Source of the DNA: Gammaproteobacteria bacterium
GTDB taxonomy: Bacteria > Pseudomonadota > Gammaproteobacteria > SZUA-152
Assembly (NCBI GenBank): GCA_030617485.1
Contig: JAUWVK010000008.1
Coordinates: 1-25,108 of the forward strand
Length of the DNA: 25,108 nucleotides
Direction: 5' to 3'
Part shown: positions 24,182-25,108 of the stretch, piece by piece
How the letters are laid out: the number at the start of each line of letters is the position of its first letter
How positions within the stretch are numbered: the stretch's first letter is position 1
Translations under genes and position numbers: made by a program
Notes under the pieces: model-generated
Database searches by the model: none
What the model saw: only the letters and a program-made list of their open reading frames with translations
Told to the model about the DNA's origin: nothing

Positions 24182-24556
24182 ATGAAAACAAGATACAACA
24201 AAATCGAACAATTTATCACTAAGGATAAATCTATTATTCGTGAATTAATGCACCCTGACAAAAACGGTGCTGAAAGCCATAACGTGAAAAACCAGAGTCT
24301 GGCGGAAGCTACGGTGCCTGTTGGTGAAGTCACGACATTACACAAACATACGTTAACAGAAGAGCTGTATCACATTACATCAGGTAAAGGGTTGATGACC
24401 CTGGGTGAAAATCAGTTTGATGTGGCTGTGGGCGATACTATTTGCATCCCGCCGGGAACACCGCATTGCATTAAAAATACGGGCAGTAATAATTTAAGGA
24501 TATTATGTTGCTGCTCGCCGGCTTACTCGCATGGAGATACGGAATTGTTAAGATAG
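24182..24556 (+). CDS. Cupin-domain protein
   Basis: 124 residues from ATG 24182; a GTG at 24164 would add six residues. Single cupin barrel with both motifs: HKHTLTEELYHITSGKGLM (H54, H56, E60/E61) and CIPPGTPHCIKNTG (H95), so a metal is probably bound. An uncommon CCC triplet (109-111) lies in the last strand. Small stand-alone cupins of this kind are mostly uncharacterised; mannose-6-phosphate-isomerase-like and dioxygenase-like relatives exist. It follows acyP by 51 bases on the same strand and converges with the charged repeat gene. Confidence 0.86.
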   Translation: MKTRYNKIEQFITKDKSIIRELMHPDKNGAESHNVKNQSLAEATVPVGEVTTLHKHTLTEELYHITSGKGLMTLGENQFDVAVGDTICIPPGTPHCIKNTGSNNLRILCCCSPAYSHGDTELLR

Positions 24557-24595
24557 GGGCCGGGTTAAGTATGCAACGACTTATTCCCGTGCCCC
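24556..24595. terminator. Long hairpin between convergent genes
   Basis: ggggc (24556-24560) with gcccc (24591-24595), cggg (24561-24564) with cccg (24586-24589) and taagt (24566-24570) with actta (24579-24583) stack into a 14-bp interrupted stem with an 8-base loop. It starts at the last base of the cupin stop codon. There is no T-tract on either side, so it may protect mRNA 3' ends or aid termination in both directions without being a classic terminator. Confidence 0.5.
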
Positions 24596-24613
24596 GTATG
24601 TAGACAACATAGG

Positions 24614-25108
24614 TTAGTTCCGGTAACCATTCCTATGCTCGTCTCGTCTCTCATGGCGATTATTGTTACGGTCATCATCATGATCGTCATCTTTATCATA
24701 TTTCTTTTTGTCCTTTTTGTTGTCCTTTTTGGATTTTTTCCGATTCTTATCTTTCTTTTTATTTTCCTGTTTTTTCTGGCTTTTCTCCTGCGATTGTTTT
24801 TTTATTTTTTGAAAGAGTCCGCCACTGCGTCTGTCGCTAGATTCATGCTTGTCTTTGGATTCATGTCTCTCTATGGGGTCATGCCTTTCTCTAGAATCAC
24901 GTCTTTCCTGGCTACTCTCTTGAGACTGTTTTTTTATTTTCTGGAAAAGTCCTCCGTCGCGTCTATCTCTGGACTCATGTCTATCTCTGGATTCATGTCT
25001 ATCGCCAGGCTTGTATCTTTCCTGCCTGTTATCTTGAGATTGTCTTTTTATTCTTTGAAAGAGGCCGCCTTTTTTTCTGGCTTTTTTAAGCTTGTGGGGC
25101 ACATGTCT
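24614..25108 (-). CDS. Highly charged repeat protein with three GGLFQKIKKQSQ motifs (5' end uncertain)
   Basis: At least 162 residues from a GTG at 25102; the frame stays open to the window edge (R-H before the GTG), so the true start may lie outside. The sequence is almost only Lys, Arg, Asp, Glu, Ser, Gln, His and Asn. Three copies of GGLFQ(R/K)IK(R/K)QSQ occur at residues 12-23, 50-61 and 94-105 (bases 25034-25069, 24920-24955, 24788-24823), linked by RHES(R/K)D(R/K)HES-type segments, then a poly-Lys block (about 108-137) and an Asp/His/Asn/Arg tail. The motif can form a short amphipathic basic helix; the linkers should be disordered. No signal peptide is seen in this part. It may bind nucleic acid, membrane or polyanions; function unknown. 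Confidence 0.65.
   Translation of the reverse strand, partial: RHVPHKLKKARKKGGLFQRIKRQSQDNRQERYKPGDRHESRDRHESRDRRDGGLFQKIKKQSQESSQERRDSRERHDPIERHESKDKHESSDRRSGGLFQKIKKQSQEKSQKKQENKKKDKNRKKSKKDNKKDKKKYDKDDDHDDDRNNNRHERRDEHRNGYRN

Overview
The window reads as a chromosomal segment of a free-living gammaproteobacterium. The support is a TyrS of the KMSKS subtype, UbiX, Mpl, RNase D, a GacA/UvrY-type regulator, an AmgK-MurU pair as in Pseudomonas and relatives, and several outer-membrane proteins. Base composition is moderate and genes are densely packed in short operons. No rRNA, tRNA, CRISPR array, transposase or integrase was recognised. The species cannot be fixed from sequence reading alone.

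Layout, left to right. (1) 1-516: 3' end of tyrS. (2) 850-2355: a monocistronic, exported ModA-like binding protein with a large His-containing insertion, its own candidate promoter and a strong terminator. (3) 5708-2545, minus strand: a tight operon of a small membrane protein, mpl, ubiX and a Lon N-terminal-domain protein. (4) 5899-9305: rnd, a DsbC/G-like periplasmic thioredoxin-fold protein and a ClsB-like cardiolipin synthase. (5) 9306-9995: a gene-poor gap with hairpins, a terminator, a REP-like palindrome and a start-less coding remnant. (6) 9996-12159: a DUF1272 protein, a VOC protein, a PAP2 phosphatase lipoprotein and a YjbQ protein. (7) 14203-12191, minus strand: a GAF/HD-GYP c-di-GMP phosphodiesterase followed by a short-chain dehydrogenase. 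(8) 14500-17914: an ECF sigma factor, a zinc-finger anti-sigma factor, a small secreted Asp/Glu/His-rich repeat protein and a TPR plus beta-barrel outer-membrane protein. (9) 18020-19768: amgK-murU. (10) 19893-20549: a GacA-like regulator. (11) 20635-24130: a TlpA-like thioredoxin, a second thioredoxin-fold protein, TolC, a short HlyD-type adaptor and acylphosphatase. (12) 24182-24556: a cupin. (13) From the right edge to 24614, minus strand: a very charged protein with three copies of a GGLFQKIKKQSQ-type motif.

Three themes stand out. Cell-wall recycling is represented by both known salvage routes: Mpl re-ligates the tripeptide to UDP-MurNAc, while AmgK and MurU salvage the MurNAc sugar. Periplasmic thiol chemistry is represented by three separate exported thioredoxin-fold proteins, two of them in one operon with TolC and an adaptor that has no inner-membrane pump beside it. 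The most system-like locus is the ECF/anti-sigma/acidic repeat/TPR-barrel block: two sites with the same ECF-like layout (GGAAC, then 16 bases from the sixth -35 base, then CGT) lie just upstream of the sigma and anti-sigma genes, and the barrel resembles Slam-type secretion proteins in architecture. Function there is inference.
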